A DNA stretch of 64,000 nt from assembly GCA_963576725.1 (NCBI GenBank), contig OY755242.1:25409869-25473868 (forward strand), read 5' to 3'. The number at the start of each line of letters is the position of its first letter. Position 1 is the first letter of the stretch. The notes beneath the pieces are model-generated. The model worked only from the letters and a program-made list of their open reading frames with translations, ran no database searches and was not told the origin of the DNA. The position numbers and the translations under genes are program-made. Shown piece by piece: positions 32,886-44,369 of this stretch. Source of the DNA: Azorinus chamasolen (Eukaryota > Mollusca > Bivalvia > Cardiida > Solecurtidae).

Positions 32886-33063
32886 CAGTAAAACCTCTCT
32901 ATAATGGCCACTAAATTAGGTGGCTGCTTAAAGCAAGATGAATGTAAAACAGAACTCTTCTATTGGAGCGTACTGTTTTACTTTCGTCTTGCTTTAAACA
33001 GCCACTTGCCCTAAATACCAACTAATTAACACATATTAGTGGCCGTTACAGAGAGGTTTCACT
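32886..33063. mobile_element. CAGT-type palindromic MITE, deleted left arm
   Basis: CAGTAAAACCTCTCTATAAT to 'GTTACAGAGAGGTTTCACTA'. The left arm lacks about 25 bp ('ATCAAGTATTTTGTGTTAAA' missing). The central turn has several mutations. Confidence 0.85.
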
Positions 33064-33279
33064 ACATACAAACCGCAAAACGTATTTAACATAATTACTT
33101 TACCAGTGATACATGCTGAGTAATCAAACCGGATTCACTTTTTCTGAAAATTAATTAAACAAAATGAAGTTGATAATGTATACAACATATCATTGAAGAA
33201 CATTATTTTTATTACAAACAGTGCAGAACCGGATCAAAGAATTCCCTCTTGAACTTATTTGTTAACGCTGTTTTCATAT

Positions 33280-33475
33280 GCATACTAGATTATTCGTGCC
33301 ATGTGTAACGACACAAGGAGTGAATATACAATAAGTAACAACACTATTGCGTATACGTACATGTACAATACATAACAACACACATAATTATGTATGTAAT
33401 ACATAACAACACGTAACAACAAATACCTACGTGTAACAACACACATAAAAATGCACACACCGCATAACGACACAC
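33280..33475. repeat. Low-complexity ACAACA-rich stretch
   Basis: Repeated 'ATAACAACAC' and 'GTAACAACAC' motifs. The overlapping minus-strand ORF is a by-product. Confidence 0.6.
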
Positions 33476-33700
33476 GGGCGTGGCCCAGTGGTTAATGCGG
33501 TCGACTACAATACCAGGGTGTCATGAGTTCGATCCCCCGCCGCACCATGTCCATGAAACTGTGTAAACCGAGGTCCGACGTATCGCTGCTTTACTACGAA
33601 CATCTTAAATAACCAGATAAAATATATCGATAATAAATAGGGTATAGCGCTCGGGGTTCTCTGTAAACCCCTCCTCTCCCCGGGGCGTCCAATAAGCCCA
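33476..33700 (+). mobile_element. tRNA-derived SINE (second family)
   Basis: The A-box region 'TGGCCCAGTGGTTAATGCGG' and B-box 'GAGTTCGATCCCCCGCC' are about 45 nt apart, followed by a unique body. The minus-strand reading 'GDRTHDTLV' is the usual translation artefact of such SINEs. The right limit is uncertain. Confidence 0.65.
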
Positions 33701-34504
33701 TAGTTACCAGAAAAAAGACGGTAATCAACACAACCAACAGCGAACATAACGGCACACGGGATTATGAATGCAATAAGTAGCGACACACTGGACTGACATA
33801 TGAAACACCCAATTAAAACAAGCAACACAAAGAAACAACAAATATAACAACGTCTGGTGAATTAAAAAACATTTTCATACAAGGCATTCTAAATCCGCAT
33901 GTCTACCGAATTCTGTACAAATCTGGCGTTGTGATTCGATGTGATGTTATCATGATTCGATGTGATGTTATCATTTCAAATGCTGTCAGCTTCACATTTA
34001 TGAGCATGGCATTTGAAAGTATGAGCGGAATACAACGGTATTTCATTCGAGAACATCAAACATAGCATATTCTGTCAACATGGGTGACCGTTTTGAAAAA
34101 ACACGTTTCATAATATGTAATTCACTTACATATTATTTATTGTATAATCTACATCTATTTCACTATATAACAAAGAAACATCATACTTTTGTGTTTTGTA
34201 ATGCCTTCCAAAAGGCACACCGTAGCGGCAATGTTAGAAGTGTGTATATATATATTGTTTTCAATTAGTACAAGTGCATTTTAATAATGAGCGGACCGTA
34301 CTTGTTTTTGACTCGGTCTCATAAATAGGTCTTGTTTGTTTCTCGTTTTGTTTACTTTAATTTTGAAATACTAACCACTATCTTGTTTGAACTTGTAAAC
34401 ATTGAAACACCTTTACTGACACTTGTCACGGGTATACCCGCTGTAAAGAATATGTTCAAGTTAAGATCTAATACATATCTGTACCACTTCCAGTTCGAAC
34501 AACC
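33701..34504. other. Intergenic, nothing recognised
   Basis: Contains a short direct repeat 'GATTCGATGTGATGTTATCA' (33935 and 33956). No gene seen. Confidence 0.3.
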
Positions 34505-34640
34505 GTTTGAACAAACTATTGACTGAGTGCCAAACAGCTGGGATCTTGGTAAGACACCGAGTTATTCAGTGTTTCATCTGGATCCAATCTGTTTGCAAAT
34601 GCGCATCAGGTCGCGTTTAGCGGAGTAAAGGTTAATTAAT
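34505..34640. mobile_element. TTAA-E MITE copy
   Basis: 'AGCTGGGATCTTGGTAAGAC' ... 'TTTCATCTGGATCCAATC' ... 'GCGGAGTAAAGGTTAATTAA'. Confidence 0.55.
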
Positions 34641-34711
34641 ATAGCACGTACGATGACGTTCATTACGCATTAGATGAATGCAATTACAAACCTGATGCTG
34701 TCAAATTAATC

Positions 34712-34905
34712 AACATTTGACCTGCTGCTATTTGATCAGTGGTTACCTCTGCGAATAGCTTTGATCCAGATGAAACACCGAGAAACACCGCGTTGTATCT
34801 AAATCCTAACTGTTCGTTGCTCAGGCGTTATTTCTTCTTTAGAGACATGGAACATATCTTGTATTTATGATAAATAAACGAACAAAGACTTACTCAGCAG
34901 GATAA
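34712..34905. mobile_element. TTAA-E MITE copy, diverged
   Basis: 'CTTTGATCCAGATGAAACAC' ... 'TAAATCCTAACTGTTCGTT' core, with weak ends. Confidence 0.45.
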
Positions 34906-34984
34906 TGGTCGATGAATACCGTGCTCGATATTGTAGTCAAGAAAAACAACAGAGCGGAACATTATATATATTTGTTATACGAAT

Positions 34985-35345
34985 TACAACTCATCACCAC
35001 ACATACCAAATGGAAAAGTAGTAAAGTCAAGCAGGCAAAACTAGACACCCAACTGCACACTCACACACGAGATGAACACAGAAAACACCAACAAACACAC
35101 AATAACTAGAGACAAACACTCCACACATGAACAAAATCACCAGCACAAAGACGCAAGGCAAACAAAAGGAAGGGTGACAAAGAGAGTACCGCATTGGCAC
35201 GGTCAGTAGAAAAACACCACTGGGGGTTTAAACCGGTTTACGGACGTCCTAACCTCACAATTCTCTCAAAGTCACCCTAGCTTTACAAATAGTGTAAATA
35301 AAGGTATTCTCGTCGGACTTACCCACAACATGGAAAACGGTGAAC
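34985..35345 (-). repeat. T repeat, nearly complete
   Basis: It carries both halves of T in one piece: 'AGTCAAGCAGGCAAAACTAG' ... 'GATGAACACAGAAAAC', and then the Penelope-tail block 'GGCACGGTCAGTAGAAAAAC', 'GGGGGTTTAAACCGGTTTAC', 'GTCCTAACCTCAC', 'GTGTAAATAAAGGTATTC'. This joins the microsatellite-bearing repeat and the retroelement tail into one family. Confidence 0.7.
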
Positions 35346-36061
35346 ACATGACAACATGTAAAACATAGCATAATAACTGTGACAATCCGTCAAATATGTA
35401 CTCAATGGCTTTGCTGAAGTCAGAGCAGCATACCTTCAAATATTAAACACGTTTCATTGTCACATTTAATATCAAAATCTAGTTTGCGTGATGGTTATTA
35501 ATTAAAACAAAATCATAAAATATATTTTGTCATTATCCCCACGCGGTTGAATGACTTGATGTGTATTTATGTATGTATACAGGTATACACATGCACATTA
35601 TAGAAATATCGTAATCAAAGTAAAAATAAACAGACACATTTTATAATATTTGCGTCAGGCATGTGCACATTTTAATTTTCAAAGCATTGCATAATGCATT
35701 GCATATATTGAAACTATGAGATTAATTCATCGACATTACATTTTTAAGCAGTTTATGCAGTATGTGGCTAGTATATTTAAGAAATGTTCGCTTGTACTGT
35801 TTGACAATTCAATACGTTTGATTTTGCTCGGCCGCCGCTAGTTATAATTTGATATACAGTTGAACTTCGATATCTCGAATTCGGATAACTTGAACTTCGG
35901 GATTACTCAAAGTACATGTTCGGATCTGCCAAAATTTACAATACAGGCTATTCCAAAATGTATCACTTCGCTTACATAGAAGAAAAACATGTGACAACTA
36001 CAGTAGCTTCCATCACTACATTAGACCTGCATTAAGCTGTGAACTGTAAAAAATGTTCAGA
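35346..36061. other. Intergenic; isolated pogo-type terminus near 35857
   Basis: 'TACAGTTGAACTTCGATATC' + 'TCGAATTC' at 35855 is the start expected of a pogo/Tigger-like inverted repeat. No matching end was found nearby. A decayed palindromic core end lies at about 36025-36050. Confidence 0.4.
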
Positions 36062-36292
36062 TTAGAATTCGAATGACTCAAAGTTTGTTATTTCGTAGTT
36101 ATTTATATCAGAGTTCAATTGTATATTGTTTCGCAAGAGTATCATATCTACGCGACATACTAATGTTAAATGGTATTCGTCTTCTATATGATTTAATTCA
36201 CAAACCTGACACAATCGTTCACTACTCGATATCATTCTATATATTGACCTAATTGTATCAAATTGTATCACCTTTCCCTGTAGTATAATCAT
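36062..36292 (-). pseudogene. Non-LTR retrotransposon ORF2 C-terminal fragment
   Basis: A 76-codon ORF contains RLCQVCELNHIEDEYHLTL followed by VC and 'LRNN'. The C-x2-C...E-D-E-Y-H...C pattern is the zinc-knuckle-like C-terminal motif of many LINE-type ORF2 proteins. No reverse transcriptase domain is present nearby. Its right end is cut by the TTAA-D element at 36268. Treated as a relic. Confidence 0.55.
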
Positions 36293-36509
36293 GTTAGAAA
36301 TAATGACGTCATAAATATTAATCAGATTATTTTTTTATAATGGCATATGAACACGGGCAATTTTGGCTCAGACAGAAGCTGTAGAATCAGATTTATATTA
36401 CACCATAGACAAACAGAGCAGACCCTGATCAGACTCCTAGGAGCCATCTGATCTGGGTCGACTCTGTTTGCAGATGCGTCAAATTGCGCTTACATAAGGG
36501 AAAGGGTTA
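36268..36509 (-). mobile_element. TTAA-D MITE, reverse orientation
   Basis: 'CACCTTTCCCTGTAG' to 'ACATAAGGGAAAGGGTTAA'. Core 'AACAGAGCAGACCCTGATCA' and 'GATCTGGGTCGACTCTGTTT' with a shortened loop 'GACTCCTAGGAGCC'. Confidence 0.75.
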
Positions 36510-36687
36510 AATAAAATCGAACGTGTACAGTTTGTTGCGTGTTCGTAATACCATTGAGAAATATAACTACAATGGAGTCTCGATACTTCGAACTTCAAGG
36601 GACCACACAAATAACACCGACATAACTGGGGTTCCAGTCAGTCTATTTATAATTGGAAACTTTTTTGATATGACAGCTTCATGCAGC

Positions 36688-36887
36688 TTAACCAATTTGC
36701 TCCCAGTGGATTCTTCCATGCTTATATATTGGATTAGTCTATTTTTTTTATCAGGGGTGCCTGGTCTAAATTTTTATTTTTGTTTTATATTGAATTTATT
36801 ATCAGCAAACAGTTATGCGGCGTCTGACCAAAGTCTACACTATTTGCCTACGTCCCATATATGGGATCGTGGGAGCAAATGGGTTAA
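36688..36887. mobile_element. TTAA-F MITE, copy 1
   Basis: TTAACCAATTTGCTCCCAG to 'TGGGAGCAAATGGGTTAA', about 200 bp. It shares 'GTGGATTCTTCC', 'TATATTGGATTAGTCTAT' and 'CGTCCCATATATGGGAT' with copy 2 at 58017-58192. Confidence 0.8.
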
Positions 36888-36929
36888 TGCAGGCCGAAAG
36901 TAATTTTGACAAGGCAGTCCAAAGGACAG

Positions 36930-38755
36930 CTATATCCCCCACCGCCGCCACCTAAATTAAGACGTTGACCTGGGTTTTAACGTGGTTGACATTCAACCTT
37001 CCAGTTGTTAAAAAAATAGGACGCGGAAACAAATATAATGGAAACTGAAGGTAAGAACACGACTTTCAAATGTGACCTTGACCTTGAGCCGACATGACTG
37101 CCACATGTGTTCTGCACATCATCTCAATTCGGTTAATATTTGACTCAAGTTTTATGAAAATCCTTCAAATGGTTTAGAAGATATGGAGCGGACACGAAAT
37201 GTAATGCAAATTGAAGATTAAATCACTTGGCCTTCAAATGTGACCTTGACCTTGAGCCGACATGACTGCCACATATGTTCTGCACATTGTCTCAACTTGG
37301 TTAACATATGAGGCAAGTTTCTTGAAAATCCTTCAAGGGGTATAGGAGATAACGAAACTATAATAGAAATTGAAGGTAAGAACAAATGATCTTCAAATGT
37401 GACCTTGGCCTTGAGCCGACATGACTGGCACATGTGTTCTGCACATCGTCTCAATTTAGCTAACCTTTAACTAAACTTTTATGAACATCCTTCAAAGGCT
37501 TTAGAAGATATGGAGCGGACACAAAAATGTAACGGAAATTAAAGGTTAGAACACTTGACCTTCAAACGTGACCTTGACCTTGAGCCAACATGACTGCCGC
37601 ATGAGTTCTGCACATCGTCTCAATTCATTTAACATTTGACTCAAGTTTTATGAAAATCCTTCAAAGGGTTTAGAAGATATGGAGCGGACACGAAACTGTA
37701 ATGGCAACTGAAGGTAAGAACACTTGACCTTCAAATGTGACCTTGAACTTGAGCCTACATGACTGCCACATATGTTCTGCACATTGTCTTAATTTGGTCA
37801 ATACTTGACTCAAGCTTTATGAAAATCCTTCAAATGGTTTAGAAGATATGGAGCGGACACGAAATGTAATGGAAATTGAAGATTAAATCACTTGGCCTTC
37901 AAATATGACCTTGACCTTGAGCCGACATGACTGCCACATATGTTCTGCACATTGTCTCAATGTGGTTAACATTTGAGGCAAGTTTCTTGAAAATCCTTCA
38001 AGGGGTATAGGAGATAATGAAACTATAATAGAAATTGAAGGTAAGAACACTTGATCTTCAAATGTGACCTTGACCTTGAGCCGACATGACTGGCACATGT
38101 GTTCTGCACATCGACTCAATTTAGCTAACATTTCACTAAACTTTTATGAAAATCCTTCAAAGGCTTCAGAAGATATGGAGCGGACACGAAAATGTAACAG
38201 AAATTAAAGGTTAGAACACTTGACCTTCAAACGTGACCTTGACCTTGAGCCAACATGACTGCCGCATGGGTTCTGCACATCGTCTCAATTCATTTAATAT
38301 TTCATTCAAGTTTTATGAGATTCCTTCAAAGGGTTTAGAAGATATGGAGCGGACACGAAACTGTAATGGCAACTGAAGGTTTAAACACTTGACCTTCAAA
38401 TGTGACCTTGAACTTGAGCCGACATGACTGCCACATGTGTTCTGCACATCATCTTAATTTGGTTAACATTTGACTCAAGTTTTATGAAAATCCTTCAAAG
38501 GGTTTAGAAGATATGGAGCGGACACAAAAATGCAATGGAAATTGAAGGTTAAAACCCTTGACCTTCAAATGTGACCTTGACCTTGAGCTGACATATCTGC
38601 CACATATGTTCTGCACATCGTCTCAACTTAGTTAACATTTGAGGCAAGTTTCTTGAAAATCCTTCAAGGGGTATAGGAGATATGGAGCGGACACGAAATT
38701 GTTACGGACAGACGGACAGACAGACGGACAGACAGACGGACAGACTGACAGACTG

Positions 38756-38791
<36 letters not shown>

Positions 38792-38835
38792 AGGCCATTC
38801 CTATAACCCCCCTCCGCTATGCGGTGGGGGATAAA
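36930..38835. repeat. Satellite-bearing element, 166-bp monomer and 664-bp higher-order repeat
   Basis: About ten tandem monomers of roughly 166 bp. Each has 'GTGACCTTGACCTTGAGCC', 'ACATGACTGCCACATGTGTT', 'TTTTATGAAAATCCTTCAAA' and 'GATATGGAGCGGACAC'. Monomer types recur every fourth unit: anchors at 37181/37845, 37509/38173 and 37676/38341 are 664-665 bp apart. The block ends in a GACAGACG tract (38700-38790). It is bounded by 'ATCCCCCACCGCC' at the left and the inverted 'GCGGTGGGGGAT' at the right. Repeats of this type are widespread in bivalves. The two similar minus-strand ORFs inside are by-products. Confidence 0.85.
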
Positions 38836-39907
38836 AATGTTTGACCTGCAACAAGCTACTGCATGTGTATATATATGTCTTTATGGTGGTGAATTGTAGA
38901 ATGGTAAATTGTAGATCCATTCTGTATAATACATTTTTGAATGGACGGACTTTTTATTCGAATTGTATCGCAAATAGCGTTATCAGAGCTCGATATGTCG
39001 AGGGTCCGTTGAATTACCGGTAGTTTAAACGACTGTTAAGAACAGGAGGACAAACTACTAAGCAGATATATTCTGGGAATACCCAAACATATGGAAACTC
39101 TAAACTACATAATGTATCTCTTCCTTTAGTAGACACGTTTTTAATATCATTTTATCTTCAATATCCCTTCTCTGAATATCGGTAACAACTACAAGAATAC
39201 AATTGTCATACTTATATACGCAGCCCAAAATTTAACCGTAGTGATCATGATGGGAGGGTGGTGGTATTTTGGAGAAGAGGTGAGCGACTTGCTGACGCCT
39301 GTGTTCTATAGAGAAACTGGTTTGGCGGAGGCAGTGCCACGGTTTGGTGTGGGGTTAGGGGAAACAGGAAACCGCATTTGCTCATCTTAATGCAGCCGAG
39401 TACATTAATCAGGTTTTGAGACCAGTAGATGTTCCGTGCATTAAACAGTAAATTTTACGTGCAGTTCGTTGTCACAGTTTTTCATCGTATTATATCTCCC
39501 TAACCATTGTAGTTATTCGCATGGAATTGCATATACACATTAAATACAATCTATACTTTCATTACACACCCAACCCATGCTGCTTGCTAGCCCAATGTCA
39601 ATGTCAAATGACTTAGTAATTTTACGTGCAGCTAGGCAAGCACCACCACGGGTACATCGCTGTGTCTTACAGAGACAATTTTCTAGTTTTAAGAAAATTT
39701 ATAAATGTTTGTAGGCAATTAGATACGTTTAGTCATGATACCAAACACCATTGTATTTTCAATTATGAATACCAGACTATTAAAGCTAAACCCTATACAG
39801 AGACTTGTTTGCAAAGATTTACCTCTTCTCGGGCTTCTTGCCCACCTGTTTCAATGGCATGCATATAAATGGTTAGGGTTACTGAACTCTTTCAAGTTAA
39901 TGCACTA
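38836..39907. other. Intergenic, nothing recognised
   Basis: No domain-bearing ORF. Overlapping ORFs at 39626-39926 in two frames have no recognisable content. Confidence 0.3.
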
Positions 39908-40111
39908 TAGTAAAACCTCTCTTTAACGGCCACTGAATTACATCATGTTTTTTGTGTTAAATGCAGGTGACTGCTTAAAGCAAGGTGAAAGTAAAACAGA
40001 ATGCTCCTATAGGAGCGTTCTGCTTTACTTTCTCCTTGCTTTAAGCAATCAACTGTCCTGTATACCAACTAATTAACACAATTTAGTGGCCGTTATGGAG
40101 ATGTTTTACTG
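39908..40111. mobile_element. CAGT-type palindromic MITE at 39.9 kb
   Basis: About 204 bp with TA flanks. Left end mutated to TAGTAAAACCTCTCTTTAAC, right end 'GTTATGGAGATGTTTTACTG'. Centre 'GAATGCTCCTATAGGAGCGTTC'. Confidence 0.88.
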
Positions 40112-41269
40112 TAGGTATTAATATCGTCCTCTAGGCTTGAATCGAATGCCCTACTATGTTTGAGATCATTCATTTATTTTGGATTTCGAGAGATGTATCT
40201 TTGACCGATCCTACCTATATGGACCTTTATTCGGCTTTCACTGTCCTGAATTGCAGCAAGCTGTGGCACTTGTTCTCTCCATGGGACAAAGTCTTTGCAA
40301 CACTATAGAAAACAAATCCTTAGTGTGTGCCACTTGTGTAGCGTATGTTGATGGTATAATTATGCTGTTACTGCTGTGTTTTTTGTGTTTGGTATACAGG
40401 AGTCCTTGGCAAATATTGTAAACTACAATGTAACATTTGTGTGTTGTTCTATTGTTGAAATATGCTTGCATTAAAACATGAATCTGTCCGGGTTTGCCAT
40501 TTTCCACATTCCACTGACAAAGATTGCCTTGGGCTCGCAAATGTGAGTTATTGCTGTAATGCTGTTGTTGTTTTTTCTTCAAATTTGTGTTGTTTCCTGA
40601 CGAATATTTGCTCTTTGTTTTGCTTTCTCGGTCAGATCCCTTTAACACATAAAATCACATGGTTTGTGCCAAAGATAGTTATTCAACTAGATAAAATTAA
40701 TAATGAAAAAAAAATATGAAAGTATTTTATCTGTTACAACGCATTAAAGAGTAGTAGGCTCTCCGTTCATCCACGTGACTGTCGATGTAAGCATGTTATT
40801 CATTCACGTGATACCTTGGTGTAGATATGATACGTCGGTGTAGGTGTGATACGTAGGTGTGATACGTCGGTGTAGGTGTGTCGTTCATTTACAATTTGAT
40901 ACTGGTGAATTATTGACACACACGTGGAGGTCGCGATTTCACAGTCAGATTGATTACTTACAAACGGACCAATTCTAATCATAATAATTACATGTATGTA
41001 GATTATTGTGTAACGAGAAATCTATAGTATGTGAAAGTTTAAACAGGTGTATATTTAAAGCAGACACGTAGTTAAGATACATGTGTGTTAACATACGTCA
41101 ATGATATCACGGCTGGTGGTATATAGGCTTTAACTAAACACTGCTCGATTTAAAGAACGTCAAATAAAGTGTGCTCTGTGTAGACGGTGCTTAGTTAACA
41201 TTTATGCTGATGAGTATTTATTCCTTTACACCAATAAAACTATATAGAGAGCATACATATTCATGAACC
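40112..41269. other. Intergenic with a short TACGTCGGTGTAGG tandem
   Basis: 40805-40882 holds imperfect repeats of 'GATACGTCGGTGTAGGTGT'. The 80- and 136-codon ORFs between 40179 and 40648 lie on opposite strands over the same DNA and show no domain. Confidence 0.35.
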
Positions 41270-41440
41270 GAATGTTTATAGACATATGAACACAGGAAAC
41301 TTTAGGCGTGGCAGTAACTATATAACCAAATCTATATAATTCAGCAAGAAAACAGAACAGATCCTGACCAGGAGACGTCTGATCTGGGTCCGTTCTATGC
41401 CTGCAAACACATTGAAGGGGGGGGGGGGTAAATGTGAAGT
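41270..41440 (-). mobile_element. TTAA-D fragment with poly-G
   Basis: 'GAACAGATCCTGACCAGG' and 'GTCTGATCTGGGTCCGTTC' form the core. The right end is replaced by a 12-G run (41417-41428). Confidence 0.5.
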
Positions 41441-41479
41441 AAAGTGTTTTAACTAACACCGTGCAGAACTATACTTGTG

Positions 41480-41585
41480 TTTTGTGAATGTGTATAAATT
41501 ACTGTATGAATTGCTTTCTGTCGGTGTTTTGGTGATGGTGGCGATGTGTGTGGCATTTCCTGTTTGACCTTACTACTATTTCATT
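41480..41585 (+). repeat. T repeat fragment
   Basis: 'TCGGTGTTTTGGTGATGGTGG' region and 'CATTTCCTGTTTGACCTTAC' resemble the right flank of the other T copies. Here the GT tract is absent. Confidence 0.5.
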
Positions 41586-42084
41586 CATATCGCTACACAA
41601 TAAAATATTAAAACAAATCCATAATCCAGATGTTCCCTTCTGGTATGTTACCGCTGGACTGCTTATATCACATACGTCTTTCACTGACACGCATTGCCGT
41701 CTGCAAACTGTCCGTCTATTTCAAGTTTCAATTTTTAATTTACGTCCGCGCATCAGGAAAAGATAAGTATACCCTACTGCTTAGACAACACACATGTTTG
41801 TAGGTAAACGCAAGTGTGTCATTGATTGTAATAAACTTAAAAGCTTTATACAATTTGGTACTGGATAATAACTTTTATGCCCGGAAATCTGAACATGAGG
41901 GTGCATTGTTAGACCGTATAGAGCTTAAGCCGTATAGCGCTTACATGTGAGCTCTACACGTTGGTTATAAAACTTACATCTTATAGAGTTGTCCGTAAGC
42001 TGTATACGTCAATATGTTGAATATCGCCGTATAGAGCTCACTTCTAATGCATTGATGATCATCATTAAAATGTCACATAACCTT

Positions 42085-42460
42085 CATCATCAAGAGCAAC
42101 ATCATCATCATCATCATCATAATCATAATCACCATCATCATCATCATCGCAATCAAAACCATCATACTCACAATCATAATCATCCTCAACAAAAATAAAA
42201 TCGTCATCAGAAGCAGCAGCATCGACATCATCAGCATCAGTATCATCAGCATCATGATATCTACCACCACTACCGAACGTGGTGGTAGTGATAGTAATAG
42301 TAATTATGATAGTAGTATAGTAGTAGTAGTAGCAGTAATAGAAGAAGTAGTAGTAGTGGTAGCACTGGTAGTAGTAGTAGTATAATTAGTAGCGGTAGTA
42401 GTATTAATAGCAGCAGCATCAGCAGTAGTAGTAGTAGTAGTAGTGATAGTAGTAGTATGT
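42085..42460. repeat. (CAT)n then (TAG)n trinucleotide tracts with a junction hairpin
   Basis: 42085-42258 is rich in CAT/AAT repeats. 42278-42460 is rich in TAG/CAG repeats. Between them 'CTACCACCACTACCG' and 'GTGGTGGTAG' form a hairpin. The His-rich (+) and Met-rich (-) ORFs are translation artefacts. Confidence 0.85.
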
Positions 42461-42828
42461 TCTTTTCAAAAATACTGTTAGAAACAAAAACACTTAAGCA
42501 TTCGCTTATGTACGTGAAACATTTAACGTATTTCTCTGAATCATCATCGTGTTAATTCAACATGAAACGCAGCGTCATCATCAGAATAACTATCATAATA
42601 ATTGACTTAATCACAACGTCATCATCATAATCATTTTGAAACTATGTAATTATCATCACTATGCATCGAGCATAATGCTTTTATCACAATCGAGTGCGAA
42701 ACATAATGTCATTATGATTATTATGCATGAACCATATTAACACCATTATCCTCAATGTACATACAACATAATGTGATCGTTAAAATTATAACCATTTTGT
42801 AGTAGAGTGAAATTATAACCATTTTGTA

Positions 42829-43020
42829 GTAGAGTGAAGCCCCGATTATTCGAACCCTCAAATACGTGCTATTATTGTTGATCTTTAACACAGGTGGCAG
42901 CTTAAAGCGGGGTGAATGTCATGCCGAAAGCTCCTCTAGAAGCTTTCTGCGTAACGTTCACCCCGCATGAAGCAGCCACCTGCCTACAAACACATAAATT
43001 TTGTAGTATCGAGTGTTTAC
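42829..43020. mobile_element. CAGT-type palindromic MITE, CGATTATTCGAA end variant
   Basis: Left 'GAAGCCCCGATTATTCGAAC', arms 'TTAAAGCGGGGTGAATGTCA' and 'GTTCACCCCGCATGAAGCAG', turn 'AGCTCCTCTAGAAGCT'. The GATTATTCGAA terminus is shared with the copy at 50873. Confidence 0.65.
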
Positions 43021-43191
43021 TGTTATTGTAATTACAGTTAGTTTTATGTTTAACACTGTTGAGACCTAATACCTTTTCTCAAAGGAATATGAATAAAGCC
43101 AACGTATATAGCTCATGTAATCTCTATACGTTGCCTGCTCACGAATAAAGATAACCATTTGCGCGATACGTTTTCAAGCAACGTATAGAGC

Positions 43192-43593
43192 TCATGCGTA
43201 AGCTCTATAGGGCGTAAGCTCTATAAAGCATAAGCTCCAACAATGCATATAATTACTTCTGTTCAGTTTGAACTCTTTCAAAACCGAAGTCACCAGACAG
43301 CGCCACGCTTGGCTTGCTGTAATATGAGAGTGGTTCGGCGTATCAATAGAATTAAAACAGTTTGACACAATATTTAGGTTTTTAGATGATGTATTGAAGG
43401 AAAGTCCCATATGTAATGTAAAGCAGAAGACGTTATAATTATGCAGACGAGTGTTTTTTGGCGCCAAAAGAGTTAAAACTCTTAGCGTTAAAGAAAAGTA
43501 TTCGATTATGTATCTGCATTCCAAATCACAGACAGTGGGAGGCAATTTACAATAAATCTTTCGTATCTTAGGAATCTCACAAATCAGACACAA
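43192..43593 (-). pseudogene. Possible LINE ORF2 C-terminal relic (weak)
   Basis: A 133-codon ORF begins CLICEIPKIRKIYC and has 'CDLECRYIIEYF', reminiscent of the C-x2-C...C...LR-x-KYI-x-x-YF pattern at the end of LINE ORF2 proteins. The expected EDEYH block is lost. It could equally be a chance ORF. Confidence 0.25.
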
Positions 43594-43779
43594 TGTGTTA
43601 TTTCCCGTAATGTATTACCGTTACTTCAGTCTCACATTCTTAGCGAATTGACGTAGATGTAGCAGAGTGATGTATCAAAGAAAAATGATTTTTACTCTGT
43701 CGCTGCCAATAATGAATACAGTAGAACCAATGTAATGTTACAATCATAAGTAAGTTAAAGGCTGGGTCTTAAATACAGG

Positions 43780-43870
43780 TTGTTGCTTAATGCAGAAATA
43801 AAGATTTTTCTGAAAGCTTCTGTAGTATATTTTAGTATTAATTTCATCCTGCATTAAGCAACCATCTGTG
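43780..43870. mobile_element. Palindromic MITE core fragment
   Basis: 'GGTTGTTGCTTAATGCAGAA' and 'CATCCTGCATTAAGCAACC', with a diverged centre. Confidence 0.6.
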
Positions 43871-43890
43871 TTTGAAATCACCTATTATTA

Positions 43891-44290
43891 TACCCCCCCC
43901 CCCCCGCAAACGAAGTTTGAGAGGGGGTATATAGGAGTCAGTGTGTTGGTCGGTCGGTCGATTGGTCTGTCTGTCTGTCTGTCTGTCCGTGGCACAACCA
44001 GGTCAAGTACATGACGCTTTGAGATAAAGCTTTTAAACTTTACACACTTGCCTACCATCGCAGGCTTCATCTGTAGGCAAAAATACATACATGTAACTCT
44101 GGCAAACATGTTGACAGAATTATGGCCCTTCTTAACTTACAAACTTTGGTTAACGTTGTTGTTAAAGTCCAATTGTTTTCATAGCCCTGTGAGATAAAGC
44201 TTTGAAACTTGGAATACTTGTTCACCATCACCAGTGTCATCTGAAAACAAGAAAACATAACTCTGCCAAGCATTTTGACAGATGTTTTTT
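43891..44290. repeat. Bivalve-type ATACCCCC...GGGGGTAT repeat
   Basis: A run of 13 C (43893-43905), then 'GCAAACGAAGTTTGAGAGGG' and 'GGTATATAGGAGTCAG', then GGTC/TGTC tetranucleotides. Two imperfect about 160-bp repeats follow, each with 'GAGATAAAGCTTTxAAACTT' and 'AACTCTGxCAAxCAT'. Similar sequences are common in mollusc genomes. Confidence 0.65.
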
Positions 44291-44369
44291 TAAAAAAAAA
44301 ATGGTTAAGGTTTTGTATGATTTGCGATCAAGGCAGCTGAGCGGAGGTATTCCATCACCTTTAGAGATA

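Noticed and set aside
37218..38131. Two similar 78-82 residue minus-strand ORFs (CAEHMCQSCRLK...)
   Set aside because: They recur because they lie in the 664-bp higher-order satellite, so their similarity reflects DNA amplification and not a gene family.
40179..40648. 80-residue (+) and 136-residue (-) ORFs
   Set aside because: They overlap on opposite strands, neither shows a domain, a signal peptide with processing sites, or repeats, and no splice context could be judged.
42000..42270. His-rich (+) and Met-rich (-) ORFs, possible metal-binding protein
   Set aside because: Both are direct translations of the CAT/AAT trinucleotide tract.
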